From: Pseudomonadota bacterium
GTDB lineage: Bacteria; Pseudomonadota; Gammaproteobacteria; Burkholderiales; Rhodocyclaceae
Direction of reading: 5' to 3'
NCBI GenBank assembly: GCA_021811225.1
Contig: JAJZPJ010000021.1
Span: 10,896 to 20,421, forward strand
DNA: 9,526 nucleotides
The position numbers and the translations under genes were made by a program. The notes below the pieces were generated by a model. That model saw nothing but the letters and a program-made list of their open reading frames with translations. It searched no databases and was not told the origin of the DNA. This document shows, piece after piece, positions 1 through 6,521 of the stretch (positions within the stretch are counted from its first letter, which is position 1; the number at the start of each line of letters is the position of its first letter).

Positions 1-495
1 TTGCACCTGCCCCGACATATGCCGGACCCAGACGTCGCCGCTGGCAATATCGAAGACGATGCTGCGATGGCCGATGCCGGCCAGATGCTCGCTCGCCGTG
101 GCCAGTCCATGCTGGTGCAGCAGGCGGCGCGCTGCCTCGATGTTGCGGGTGCCGATGTCGAGGACGTTCTTGTTCCCCTGCCTGCCGGAAAACATCCGGC
201 CGCCGCCGAAGATCTTGGCCCGATACTCGCGCGGCGGGGTGCCGGCGTCGCGCATCGCCCGCTCCAGGAGGACCATCGCCTCTTCCCCGTAGCGCCCGTC
301 GGGTGCAAGCGCGCGAGCCTCCTTGCGACTCGGCAACAGGTAGTGGCACATGCCGCCCAGGCGCCGCTGCGGATGCCAGAGTGTGATCGAGACGCAGGAG
401 CCCAGCACGGTGCGGATGCGCGTGTCGCAGTCGCCGAAATAGACGTCGCCGGGCTGAAGGAAAATGTCGATCGGCGCCGGATTGATCGGGATCAG
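1..495 (-). CDS. cheD: CheD, chemoreceptor glutamine deamidase (3' end outside window)
   Basis: CheD deamidates specific glutamines in the methylation helices of chemoreceptors, and in some systems links CheC/CheY-P to adaptation; it acts in the cytoplasm. Reading from 495 to the window edge gives 165 codons. The family pattern is clear: PGDVYFGD near residues 15-22, VLGSC with the catalytic Cys34, GGMCHYLLP with the catalytic His51 (the 17-residue Cys-His spacing matches Thermotoga CheD C27/H44), KIFGGGRMF in the middle, IGTRN after it, and a closing SGDVWVRH. No ATG, GTG or TTG lies in frame upstream of the conserved N-terminus. The best start is CTG at 495-493, which overlaps the cheR stop as CTGA and has AAGGAG 8 nt upstream (504-509). 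An internal GTG at codon 30 would remove the conserved PGD segment. The gene follows cheR directly, as in many che operons; cheB is expected next but is not visible. Family identity is certain; the start is likely. Confidence 0.93.
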   Translation of the reverse strand, partial: MIPINPAPIDIFLQPGDVYFGDCDTRIRTVLGSCVSITLWHPQRRLGGMCHYLLPSRKEARALAPDGRYGEEAMVLLERAMRDAGTPPREYRAKIFGGGRMFSGRQGNKNVLDIGTRNIEAARRLLHQHGLATASEHLAGIGHRSIVFDIASGDVWVRHMSGQVQ

Positions 496-1307
496 GGTCG
501 CAGCTCCTTGCGGTAAAGGGTGGGACGTAGCGGTTTCAGGCGGTCCTCGATGCCGTTCAGGCTCTCCGAGTGCCCGATGACCAGCCAGCCGCCGGGCCTG
601 AGCTGGCGATAGAGGCGATCGATGACGGCCTTTTTCACCACGTTGTCGAAGTAGATGAGCACGTTGCGCAGGAAGATCACGTCGAAGACGCCGGCCTGGC
701 TCAGATCCTCGTTGAGGTTCATTTGCGCAAAGCGCACCCGCCCGCGCAGTTGCGCATCGATGCGCAGCTTGTCTGCCTTGCCCCCCATGCCGCGCAGACA
801 GAAGCGGCGCCGGTAGTCGGCGGGGATGCCTTCGGTGCGCGCGGTCGGATAGATGGCGGCGCGCGCGCGCTCCAGTACCGCGGTGCTGATATCTGAGCCG
901 AACACTTCCCAGGGATGGGTCTCGCCCAGCTTGTCCATCAGGACCATGGCGATGCTGTAGGCTTCCTCGCCGCTCGAACTGGCCGCGCTCCAGACGCGGA
1001 AGGGGATACCGGCGGCGAGCTTGGGCAGGACTTCGCGCGCCAGGAACTCGAAGTGGCCGGGCTCGCGGAAGAAGTAAGTCTCGTTGGTGGTGAGAAGGTT
1101 GATCGCCATTTGCAGCTCCTGCGCCTCGCCGCCGCCGCTGATCAGCCGGTAGTACTCGCCGTAGCTGGCGAGTGCACGCGCGCGCAGCCGCTTGGCAAGG
1201 CGGCTGCAGATCAGGGTCTTTTTCGCGGGCGACAGATGAATGCCGGCCCGCTGATGGATCAGCCCCTGGAAATTGCGGAACTCGCTGTCGCTGAGCGTGG
1301 CCTCCAT
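492..1307 (-). CDS. cheR: CheR, chemoreceptor glutamate methyltransferase
   Basis: CheR uses S-adenosylmethionine to methylate glutamates on chemoreceptors, giving adaptation together with CheB and CheD. The 271-residue protein has the usual length. An N-terminal helical domain (about 5-80) ends in NETYFFRE. The SAM-binding site VWSAASSSGEEAYS lies at about 105-118 and the second motif FLRNVLIYFD at about 212-221, followed by GGWLVIGHSES. The beta-subdomain (about 168-195, beginning FCLRGMGG) aligns with E. coli CheR without a gap. That length is typical of CheRs that bind the receptor C-terminal pentapeptide, and the MCP of this operon has such a tail. The usual Cys in the SAACSSGEE motif is Ser here. 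The ATG at 1307 follows the cheW stop by 11 bp; the only purine-rich site, AAAGGG at 1310-1315, is rather close to it. The gene overlaps cheD. Confidence 0.97.
   Translation of the reverse strand: MEATLSDSEFRNFQGLIHQRAGIHLSPAKKTLICSRLAKRLRARALASYGEYYRLISGGGEAQELQMAINLLTTNETYFFREPGHFEFLAREVLPKLAAGIPFRVWSAASSSGEEAYSIAMVLMDKLGETHPWEVFGSDISTAVLERARAAIYPTARTEGIPADYRRRFCLRGMGGKADKLRIDAQLRGRVRFAQMNLNEDLSQAGVFDVIFLRNVLIYFDNVVKKAVIDRLYRQLRPGGWLVIGHSESLNGIEDRLKPLRPTLYRKELRP
504..509 (-). promoter_or_regulatory. Shine-Dalgarno site of cheD inside cheR
   Basis: AAGGAG lies within the last codons of cheR and ends 8 nt before the CTG proposed as the cheD start. Its strength and ideal spacing decide the start in the absence of any ATG, GTG or TTG. 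Confidence 0.7.
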
Positions 1308-1318
1308 CGCCCTTTATC

Positions 1319-1888
1319 TCACGATGCCAGGAGCGGCTTATCGCCTCCCGTGGCCGCATCGGCCAAGGCCGGCTGGCCTGCGACGCCGGCCAGTTCTTCG
1401 AGCGAGAGGATGTGCTTGAGTTCGAGAATGATCACGAACTTGCCATTGACCTTGCCCATACCGGCGACGAAGTCGCTTCTGATCCGTGTGCCGAAGGCGG
1501 GCGGCGGCTCGATGTCCTGCGGCGGAATTTCCAGCACTTCGTTCACCGCATCGACCAGGATCCCGATCACCTGAAATTGTCCGGGCTCGCTCTCCACCTC
1601 GACGATGACGATGCAGGTGCGCCGGCCGACCACCGTCCGCGCACGACCGAAGCGCACCGCCAGATCTGCCACCGGCACCACCGCGCCGCGCAGATTGATC
1701 ACCCCGCGCACCACTTCGGGCATCATCGGCACTTCGGTCAGATGACCGTACTCGATGATCTCCTTGATGTTGCGGATGCCGATGGCGAAGGCCTCGTCAT
1801 AGAGGGCAAAGACCAGATACTGCTGCGCATCGCCGCCCACGACCGGCAGGCCGGCTGCCGCCGGCGTCGAGTGTTGTAACTGGGACAT
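1319..1888 (-). CDS. cheW: CheW coupling protein
   Basis: CheW bridges the receptor signalling tip and the P5 domain of CheA in the chemoreceptor array. The 189-residue protein has a single CheW-like SH3-type domain from about residue 22 (QYLVFALYDEAFAI) to 165. It has the core RGVINLRG at 61-68, a GILVDAVNEVLEI segment at 109-121 and FVIILELKHIL at 151-161. About 20 residues at the front and 20 Ala/Gly-rich residues at the end are extra to the domain and look disordered. The ATG at 1888 has a good GGGAG site at 1894-1898, 5 nt upstream. It follows the MCP gene by 12 bp. The position between its own MCP and cheR suggests that it serves this receptor and the CheA of the same operon. Confidence 0.97.
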   Translation of the reverse strand: MSQLQHSTPAAAGLPVVGGDAQQYLVFALYDEAFAIGIRNIKEIIEYGHLTEVPMMPEVVRGVINLRGAVVPVADLAVRFGRARTVVGRRTCIVIVEVESEPGQFQVIGILVDAVNEVLEIPPQDIEPPPAFGTRIRSDFVAGMGKVNGKFVIILELKHILSLEELAGVAGQPALADAATGGDKPLLAS

Positions 1889-1900
1889 GACGGCTCCCCC

Positions 1901-3553
1901 TCAGTAGCGCACGAATTCGCTATCGTCGATCGCCAGGGTCGCCGCCTCGCGCCCGCGCGGTCCCGGCTTGGGCACCGGCCTGGATGTCGCCGGCTTGACC
2001 ACTGGCTTGTTCCGGGCCACGCCGGGCGACTGGGCGCCGACCTCGACGCGAAAGAAAGCCATCAGCTGCTGCAGTTGTTCGGCCTGGCTGTTCATCTCCT
2101 CGGCGGTGGCGGAGAGCTCCTCGGAAGCCGAGGCAGTCTGCTGCGTCGTCTGGTTCAACTGGCTCATCGCGGTGTTGATCTGACCGGCGCCCTGCGCCTG
2201 CTCCTCGGAGGCGGCGGTGATCTCCTGGACCAGCTCCGCGGTCTTGCGGATGTTGGGCACCATCTCCTGCAGCAAAGTCCCGGCGCGCTCGGCGGTCTTG
2301 ACGCTGGTGCCGGCCAACTGCCCGATCTCCTGGGCGGCGACCTGACTGCGCTCGGCGAGCTTTCTCACCTCCGCCGCGACCACGGCGAAACCCTTGCCGT
2401 GCTCGCCGGCGCGGGCCGCCTCGATCGCGGCGTTCAAGGCGAGCAGATTGGTCTGGTAGGCGATGTCGTCGATGATGCCGATCTTGTCGGCGATCGCCTT
2501 CATCGCCTCCACCGTCGCCCGGACTGCCTCGCCGCCGTCGTTGGCATCCTTGGCCGACTTGCTGGCGATGCCGTCGGTGACCTTGGCGTTTTCGGTATTC
2601 TGGCCGATCGAGGCGCTCATCTCCTCCATCGAGGCGCTGGTCTCCTCGACACCGGCCGCCTGTTCCGAAGCTCCCTGCGAGAGCGACTGCGAGGTGGCGC
2701 TAACCTCTTCCGAGGCGGAAGACAGCGCGTCGGCGCCGCTCTTCACCTCGGTCACGATCTGCGTCAGCTTTTCCACCATGTTCTGCATCGAGGCCAGCAG
2801 CATGCCCGTCTCGTCGCGAGAGCTCACGTCGATTTTCACCGTGAGATCGCCCTCGGCCAGATCATTGGCGACCGCCACCGCCTCACTCAGGGGCTTGGTG
2901 ATCGCCCGGGTCACCAGGAAGGCGGCCAGGAGGCCCAATACAATCGCCAGGATACCGCCAGAGATCATCAGGGTTCGGGCGGAGGCGTAGGCCTGATTCG
3001 CAACTTTGGCGGCCTGGCCGCTCAGCTTGTATTCCAAGTCGGCGAGCGCATCCAGACTACCCAGCCATTTACGTTGGGCCGGCTCCGCTTGCTGCCTCAA
3101 GAGGCTATCGGCGTCGGCCGCCTTGTTCGCCAGGCCGAGCTGAATGGCCTGGTCCACCAGGGGCGTGGTTTCCTTCTCGGCATCATTGATCTTGCCCAAC
3201 AATGCCTTTTCTTCGCTGCTGGTTCCTGGCAGGTCGCTGAACATCTTTTCCAGCTTGTTCCGAGTTTCGTTGTAACTGGAACGCTGGGTGTCGATCCGGT
3301 TCTTCTCCTTCTGCATCTTGGTCACATCGCTCAGCAAGGCGATGTTGCGCGTGGCCACCTCGGTGTCGAGCTCTGCTGCGCGAAGGCTCGCCACGTGCCT
3401 CACCTCGACATTGCGGACGGCAGTAATCTCAACCATCTTGTCGTCGATCTGTGCCATCCGGCTAATGCCGATGTAGATCAGTGCCACCAAAACTGCCAGA
3501 ATCAGCCCGAAACCCAGGCCCAGCTTCAGCCCTATTTTCATATTCTTGAACAT
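1901..3553 (-). CDS. Transmembrane methyl-accepting chemotaxis protein with CheR-tether-like tail
   Basis: This is a chemoreceptor of 550 residues. TM1 is about 8-32, followed by a periplasmic helical region of about 160 residues that resembles the four-helix-bundle sensor type; its ligand cannot be told. TM2 is about 195-216, HAMP about 213-266, and the signalling hairpin runs to about 503 with the conserved tip (QTNLLALNAAIEAARAGE) near 367-384. Both hairpin arms are exactly one heptad shorter than in E. coli Tsr (checked by counting GG to QTN and EI to SAS), which fits the 34-heptad class. Probable methylation pairs are E303/E304, E450/E451 and E478/E479. After the hairpin comes a Pro-rich linker (about 505-540), and the protein ends EFVRY, which fits the x-aromatic-x-x-aromatic CheR-binding pentapeptide. 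The ATG at 3553 has AAGGGG 5 nt upstream and starts just before TM1. The frame stays open upstream into cheA but that part is not receptor-like. It sits 65 bp after cheA. Confidence 0.97.
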   Translation of the reverse strand: MFKNMKIGLKLGLGFGLILAVLVALIYIGISRMAQIDDKMVEITAVRNVEVRHVASLRAAELDTEVATRNIALLSDVTKMQKEKNRIDTQRSSYNETRNKLEKMFSDLPGTSSEEKALLGKINDAEKETTPLVDQAIQLGLANKAADADSLLRQQAEPAQRKWLGSLDALADLEYKLSGQAAKVANQAYASARTLMISGGILAIVLGLLAAFLVTRAITKPLSEAVAVANDLAEGDLTVKIDVSSRDETGMLLASMQNMVEKLTQIVTEVKSGADALSSASEEVSATSQSLSQGASEQAAGVEETSASMEEMSASIGQNTENAKVTDGIASKSAKDANDGGEAVRATVEAMKAIADKIGIIDDIAYQTNLLALNAAIEAARAGEHGKGFAVVAAEVRKLAERSQVAAQEIGQLAGTSVKTAERAGTLLQEMVPNIRKTAELVQEITAASEEQAQGAGQINTAMSQLNQTTQQTASASEELSATAEEMNSQAEQLQQLMAFFRVEVGAQSPGVARNKPVVKPATSRPVPKPGPRGREAATLAIDDSEFVRY

Positions 3554-3618
3554 GTCCGCCCCTTGGGAAAAATGAAGTTCTGAATTGCTGTCGCACTCAT
3601 GTCGAACTCGAGCCACCC

Positions 3619-5790
3619 TCAGGCTGCCCGCACCGCTGCGACCGTCTTGCCGCTGTGGCGGGTGACTGCCCCGACCAGGGCTGCCACATCGAGAATCAAA
3701 GCCACTTCGCCGCTGGCCAGGATGGTCGAGCCGGAGATCCCGCGCAGCCTGGCGAAGAGCACACCCAGCGGCTTGATCACGGTCTGGCACTCGCCCAGAA
3801 GTTCGTCCACCACAAGGCCCGCGCGGCGGCCGGCGTAATGCACCACCACCACGTTCTGCCGCCGCGCCCGTTTATCGCCGACCCGGAACAGCTCGCGCAG
3901 GCGCACCAGCGGCAGCACTTCCCCGCGCAGGTTGAGGTAATCGCTGTGCTGCGCCTCCGCCCCGGCGTCGAGTTCGATGCATTCGACCACCATGTCCAGC
4001 GGCAGGACGAAACTGGATTCCCCGACATCGATCAGGAAGCCGTCGATGATCGCCAGGGTCAGCGGCAGGCAGAAGCGGATCGCGGTGCCAGCGCCCGGCC
4101 GGCTGCGGATCTCGATCGAGCCGCGCAGCGCCTCGATGCCGCTTCTCACCACGTCCATGCCGACGCCTCGGCCCGAAAGATTGGTGACTTTCTCCGCCGT
4201 GGAGAAGCCAGGCAACATGATCAGTTGATAGACCTCGTCATCACTCAGGGTCTGAGCCGGCTGGACCAGGCCGCGCTCCAGCGCCTTGGCCAAGATCCGT
4301 TCGCGATCCAGGCCGCCACCGTCGTCCTTCACTTCGATCACGATGTTGCCCGACTCGTGGCTGGCGTTGAGCACCAGGCTGCCCCTGGCCGGCTTGCCCT
4401 TTTCCAGGCGCACGTCGGTCGGCTCGAAACCGTGGTCCATGGCATTCCTCACCAGGTGCATCAGCGGGTCGCCCAGGCGCTCGACCATCGACTTGTCGAG
4501 TTCCGTCTCCGCCCCGCTCACCTTGAGTTCGATATCCTTGCCCAGTTCGCGGCTGAGGTCGCGCACCACCCGGGGGAAGCGCCCGAAAACCTCGCCGATC
4601 TGCACCATGCGCAGGCGCAGCGCCGCATCGCGTACGTCCTCGACCAGGCGCATCACCTCGGCCGCGGACTCGGTCAGATCGACCCGGTGGCTGCCCCGAG
4701 CGAGGAGCTGGGTGCCGGCGCCGGCGATCACCAGCTCGCCCACCAGATCGATCAGGAGATCGAGCTTGTCCGAGGGCACCTTGACGCTTCTGGCTTCGGC
4801 CTGTCGTCTGTCCTGCGTCTGCTTCTGCTTCTCCAGTGCCGCCTCGACCACCGGCGGCGAAACCATCCCGGTGTGCACCAGAAGCTCGCCCAGCCGTTGT
4901 CCGCCCTGCGCTTCGCTCGCCTGGGCGGCAAGCATCCCGTCGAGCTCGCGGCGCGTCAACGCACCGCCGGCAATCAGCATCTCGCCCAGCCGGGCGTTGT
5001 CCTCCGGCAGTTCGAGAATCAGGGCAATGTATTCCTCCGCCCGGGCATGGGGCGGCAGGATCCTGATCTGCGCGTCGTCCTTGACGAACTCGAACACCGC
5101 TTCGATTTCCTGCCGGCTCGCGGCGCTGCGCAAGTCCAGCTCGAAGCCGAGATAGCAAGCCTCGGGATCGTAGTCGGCGAACGCCGGCAGGGCGTCGGCC
5201 AGGGTTTCCAGATGCACGACGTCGCCCAGGGTGCCGAGATAGCGGATGAAGGCGATGGGATCCATGCCCATCTTCAGCACTTCGGGACTGAAGCGCAGCG
5301 ACAGATGCCAGGTGTCAGCGCCGAGCGGTCCGCCGCCGGAGGCCGAGACCGGATCAGGGGCGGACGCCACATCCGCCACCGGCGGGTTCCCGGCCTGGGT
5401 CGGCAGGTAGGCCTGCAGCCGCGCCAGCAGTTCGTCGCTTCTCCCCCTGGCCGCCTCGTCCGGTTCGGCCTCCGCCGCCGCTGCCGCCACCAGAGTGCCG
5501 ATCTGGTCGCCGCTGGCCAGGAGCAGGCTCACCAGTTCCGGGTCGATCGCGATTTCGCCCTTGCGCAGCCGCTCGAGGACGCTCTCCAGCACATGGGTGA
5601 AGCGCACGATCTCGTCCAGGCCGAACAATCCTGCCGAACCCTTGATGGTATGGGCGGCGCGAAACAAGCCATTGACCATGTCCTCATCCGCCGTGCCAGC
5701 TTCAAAGGCGAGCAGAAGGTCCTCCATCTGTTGCAGCAGCTCGCTACTCTCCTCGAAGAATGTCTGCTGTGCCGCTTTCATGTCCAGCAT
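3619..5790 (-). CDS. cheA: CheA histidine kinase with MshEN-like tandem repeat insertion
   Basis: CheA is the cytoplasmic histidine kinase of the chemoreceptor array and passes phosphate to CheY (and CheB). The 723-residue protein has these domains: Hpt/P1 at 1-105 with phospho-acceptor His47 in AAHTIKGSAG; a linker; a P2-position domain at about 161-245 (begins WHLSLRFSPE) of a type seen in other proteobacterial CheAs; two RLGExL(I/V) repeats at 267-290 and 299-322; P3 dimerisation helices at about 335-400; P4 ATPase with HLVRNAMDHG (445-454), DDGGGLD (489-495) and the GFSTAEKVTNLSGRGVGMD stretch (528-546); and a CheW-like P5 at about 575-710. All catalytic motifs are intact. Two candidate ATGs lie at 5796 and 5790. 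AGGAG ends 1 nt before the first and 7 nt before the second, so 5790 is preferred. The gene follows the STAS gene by 16 bp. Confidence 0.97.
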   Translation of the reverse strand: MLDMKAAQQTFFEESSELLQQMEDLLLAFEAGTADEDMVNGLFRAAHTIKGSAGLFGLDEIVRFTHVLESVLERLRKGEIAIDPELVSLLLASGDQIGTLVAAAAAEAEPDEAARGRSDELLARLQAYLPTQAGNPPVADVASAPDPVSASGGGPLGADTWHLSLRFSPEVLKMGMDPIAFIRYLGTLGDVVHLETLADALPAFADYDPEACYLGFELDLRSAASRQEIEAVFEFVKDDAQIRILPPHARAEEYIALILELPEDNARLGEMLIAGGALTRRELDGMLAAQASEAQGGQRLGELLVHTGMVSPPVVEAALEKQKQTQDRRQAEARSVKVPSDKLDLLIDLVGELVIAGAGTQLLARGSHRVDLTESAAEVMRLVEDVRDAALRLRMVQIGEVFGRFPRVVRDLSRELGKDIELKVSGAETELDKSMVERLGDPLMHLVRNAMDHGFEPTDVRLEKGKPARGSLVLNASHESGNIVIEVKDDGGGLDRERILAKALERGLVQPAQTLSDDEVYQLIMLPGFSTAEKVTNLSGRGVGMDVVRSGIEALRGSIEIRSRPGAGTAIRFCLPLTLAIIDGFLIDVGESSFVLPLDMVVECIELDAGAEAQHSDYLNLRGEVLPLVRLRELFRVGDKRARRQNVVVVHYAGRRAGLVVDELLGECQTVIKPLGVLFARLRGISGSTILASGEVALILDVAALVGAVTRHSGKTVAAVRAA
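4825..4992 (-). repeat. Tandem 24-residue MshEN-like motif pair within cheA
   Basis: Two 24-codon units encode RLG-x-x-L-[IV]-x-x-G-x-[LV]-x4-[LV]-x3-L-x-x-Q (residues 267-290 and 299-322 of CheA), separated by 8 residues. The pattern matches the published consensus of the cyclic-di-GMP-binding MshEN domain found at the front of MshE/PilB/GspE-type ATPases. There the two motifs are separated by 5 residues rather than 8. The repeat is at protein level; the DNA copies have diverged. Confidence 0.6.
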
Positions 5791-5806
5791 GGTCATGCTC
5801 CTGGGC

Positions 5807-6136
5807 TCAGGACTGCCCGAAGGTACGCTCGCCCGAGGGAATCACCATCGGGTCGCCAAAGTGCGCCGCCAGATGGCCGACATCGAGAATTTGCAGCACC
5901 GCCGGGGAATGGTTGATGAAGCGCAAAGCCGGCCCGTGGCTGCGCTTCACCTGGAGCATGAGCTGCAGTCCGGCGCTGTCGATTTCGCTGACACCGGAGA
6001 GATCTACCTCCAGTTCGCCTTCCCGCGGCAGCAGCGCGAGCATCTCGTCGCGTAGTTTCCAGGCGCATTGCACGGTCATCTCGCCGTCTATGGTCAGGCG
6101 GGTGCCGGTGGACGTCTGTTCCAGGTGTAAACCCAT
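5807..6136 (-). CDS. STAS-domain protein (anti-anti-sigma-factor-like)
   Basis: This 109-residue protein is a single STAS domain of the SpoIIAA/RsbV type. The signature is DLSGVSEIDSAGLQLML at about 45-61, with Ser54 at the position phosphorylated in SpoIIAA-like proteins. Such proteins usually act as switches that bind a partner when unphosphorylated. No anti-sigma kinase gene is visible here, so its partner is unknown. The place between cheY and cheA, in the same transcription unit, makes a role in the chemosensory complex or its output likely; STAS genes at this spot occur in other che operons. The ATG at 6136 has AAGGAG (6143-6148) 6 nt upstream, overlapping the cheY stop, which indicates translational coupling. 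Confidence 0.93.
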   Translation of the reverse strand: MGLHLEQTSTGTRLTIDGEMTVQCAWKLRDEMLALLPREGELEVDLSGVSEIDSAGLQLMLQVKRSHGPALRFINHSPAVLQILDVGHLAAHFGDPMVIPSGERTFGQS

Positions 6137-6146
6137 ATCGCTCTCC

Positions 6147-6512
6147 TTACATCACCAGTTTGGATACGGCGGAGAGCATTTGCTGGGGCTGAAACGGTTT
6201 CACCACCCAGGCCTTGGCACCGGCGGCCTGACCTTCGAGCTTGCGGGTCTCTCCCGCTTCGGTGGTGAGCATGATCACCGGAGTGAATTTGTAGTTCGGG
6301 TGCTTCTTCACTTCGCGCAGCAGCGAGATGCCATCCATGTTCGGCATGTTCACGTCCGAGATGATGAGGTGCACCTTCTTGCCGTCGAGCTTGACCAGCG
6401 CATCCTTGCCGTCGCAGGCCTCGATTACGTCGTAGCCGGCGCTCTTCAGCGTGAGATGGACGACCTGGCGCAGTGACGCCGAGTCATCCACGATCAATAT
6501 GGTTTTGGCCAT
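6147..6512 (-). CDS. cheY: CheY-like single-domain response regulator
   Basis: This is a stand-alone receiver domain of 121 residues, the probable phosphoryl acceptor of the CheA in the same operon. All key positions are present: the acid pair Asp9/Asp10, phospho-acceptor Asp53 in IISDVNMPN, Thr83 in MLTTEAG, Lys105 in VVKPF, and Trp102 at the place of E. coli Tyr106. It has no output domain, so it acts by binding a target, which could be the flagellar switch, a pilus motor or another effector. AGGAG at 6519-6523 lies 6 nt before the ATG and overlaps the stop of the upstream MCP-like gene, 9 bp away. The downstream STAS gene is equally close. Confidence 0.96.
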   Translation of the reverse strand: MAKTILIVDDSASLRQVVHLTLKSAGYDVIEACDGKDALVKLDGKKVHLIISDVNMPNMDGISLLREVKKHPNYKFTPVIMLTTEAGETRKLEGQAAGAKAWVVKPFQPQQMLSAVSKLVM

Positions 6513-6521
6513 TCCTCTCTC

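Noticed and set aside
1..516. Plus-strand open frame over the left end
   Set aside because: The minus strand of the same stretch encodes CheD with its catalytic Cys and His and the typical closing motif; the plus-strand product resembles nothing.
2075..3583. Open frame of 502 codons on the plus strand
   Set aside because: It lies antisense to the MCP gene, whose minus-strand product has full TM, HAMP and signalling domains. The plus-strand product has only low-complexity Leu/Gly/His-rich sequence.
3554..3790. Longer start for the MCP (frame open to 3790, 79 more residues)
   Set aside because: The extra residues are charged and not receptor-like, overlap the cheA end, and have no good ribosome site. 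The ATG at 3553 has a strong site and sits just before TM1.
4241..5158. Alternative 305-codon minus-strand frame within cheA
   Set aside because: It is a second frame over the cheA P2-P4 region, dominated by Gly, Arg and Ala. The cheA frame contains all the kinase motifs.
3655..5916. Open frame of 753 codons on the plus strand
   Set aside because: It is the antisense of cheA. The translation is rich in His, Gln, Arg and Ala with no domain, which is the usual by-product of GC-rich codon use on the opposite strand.
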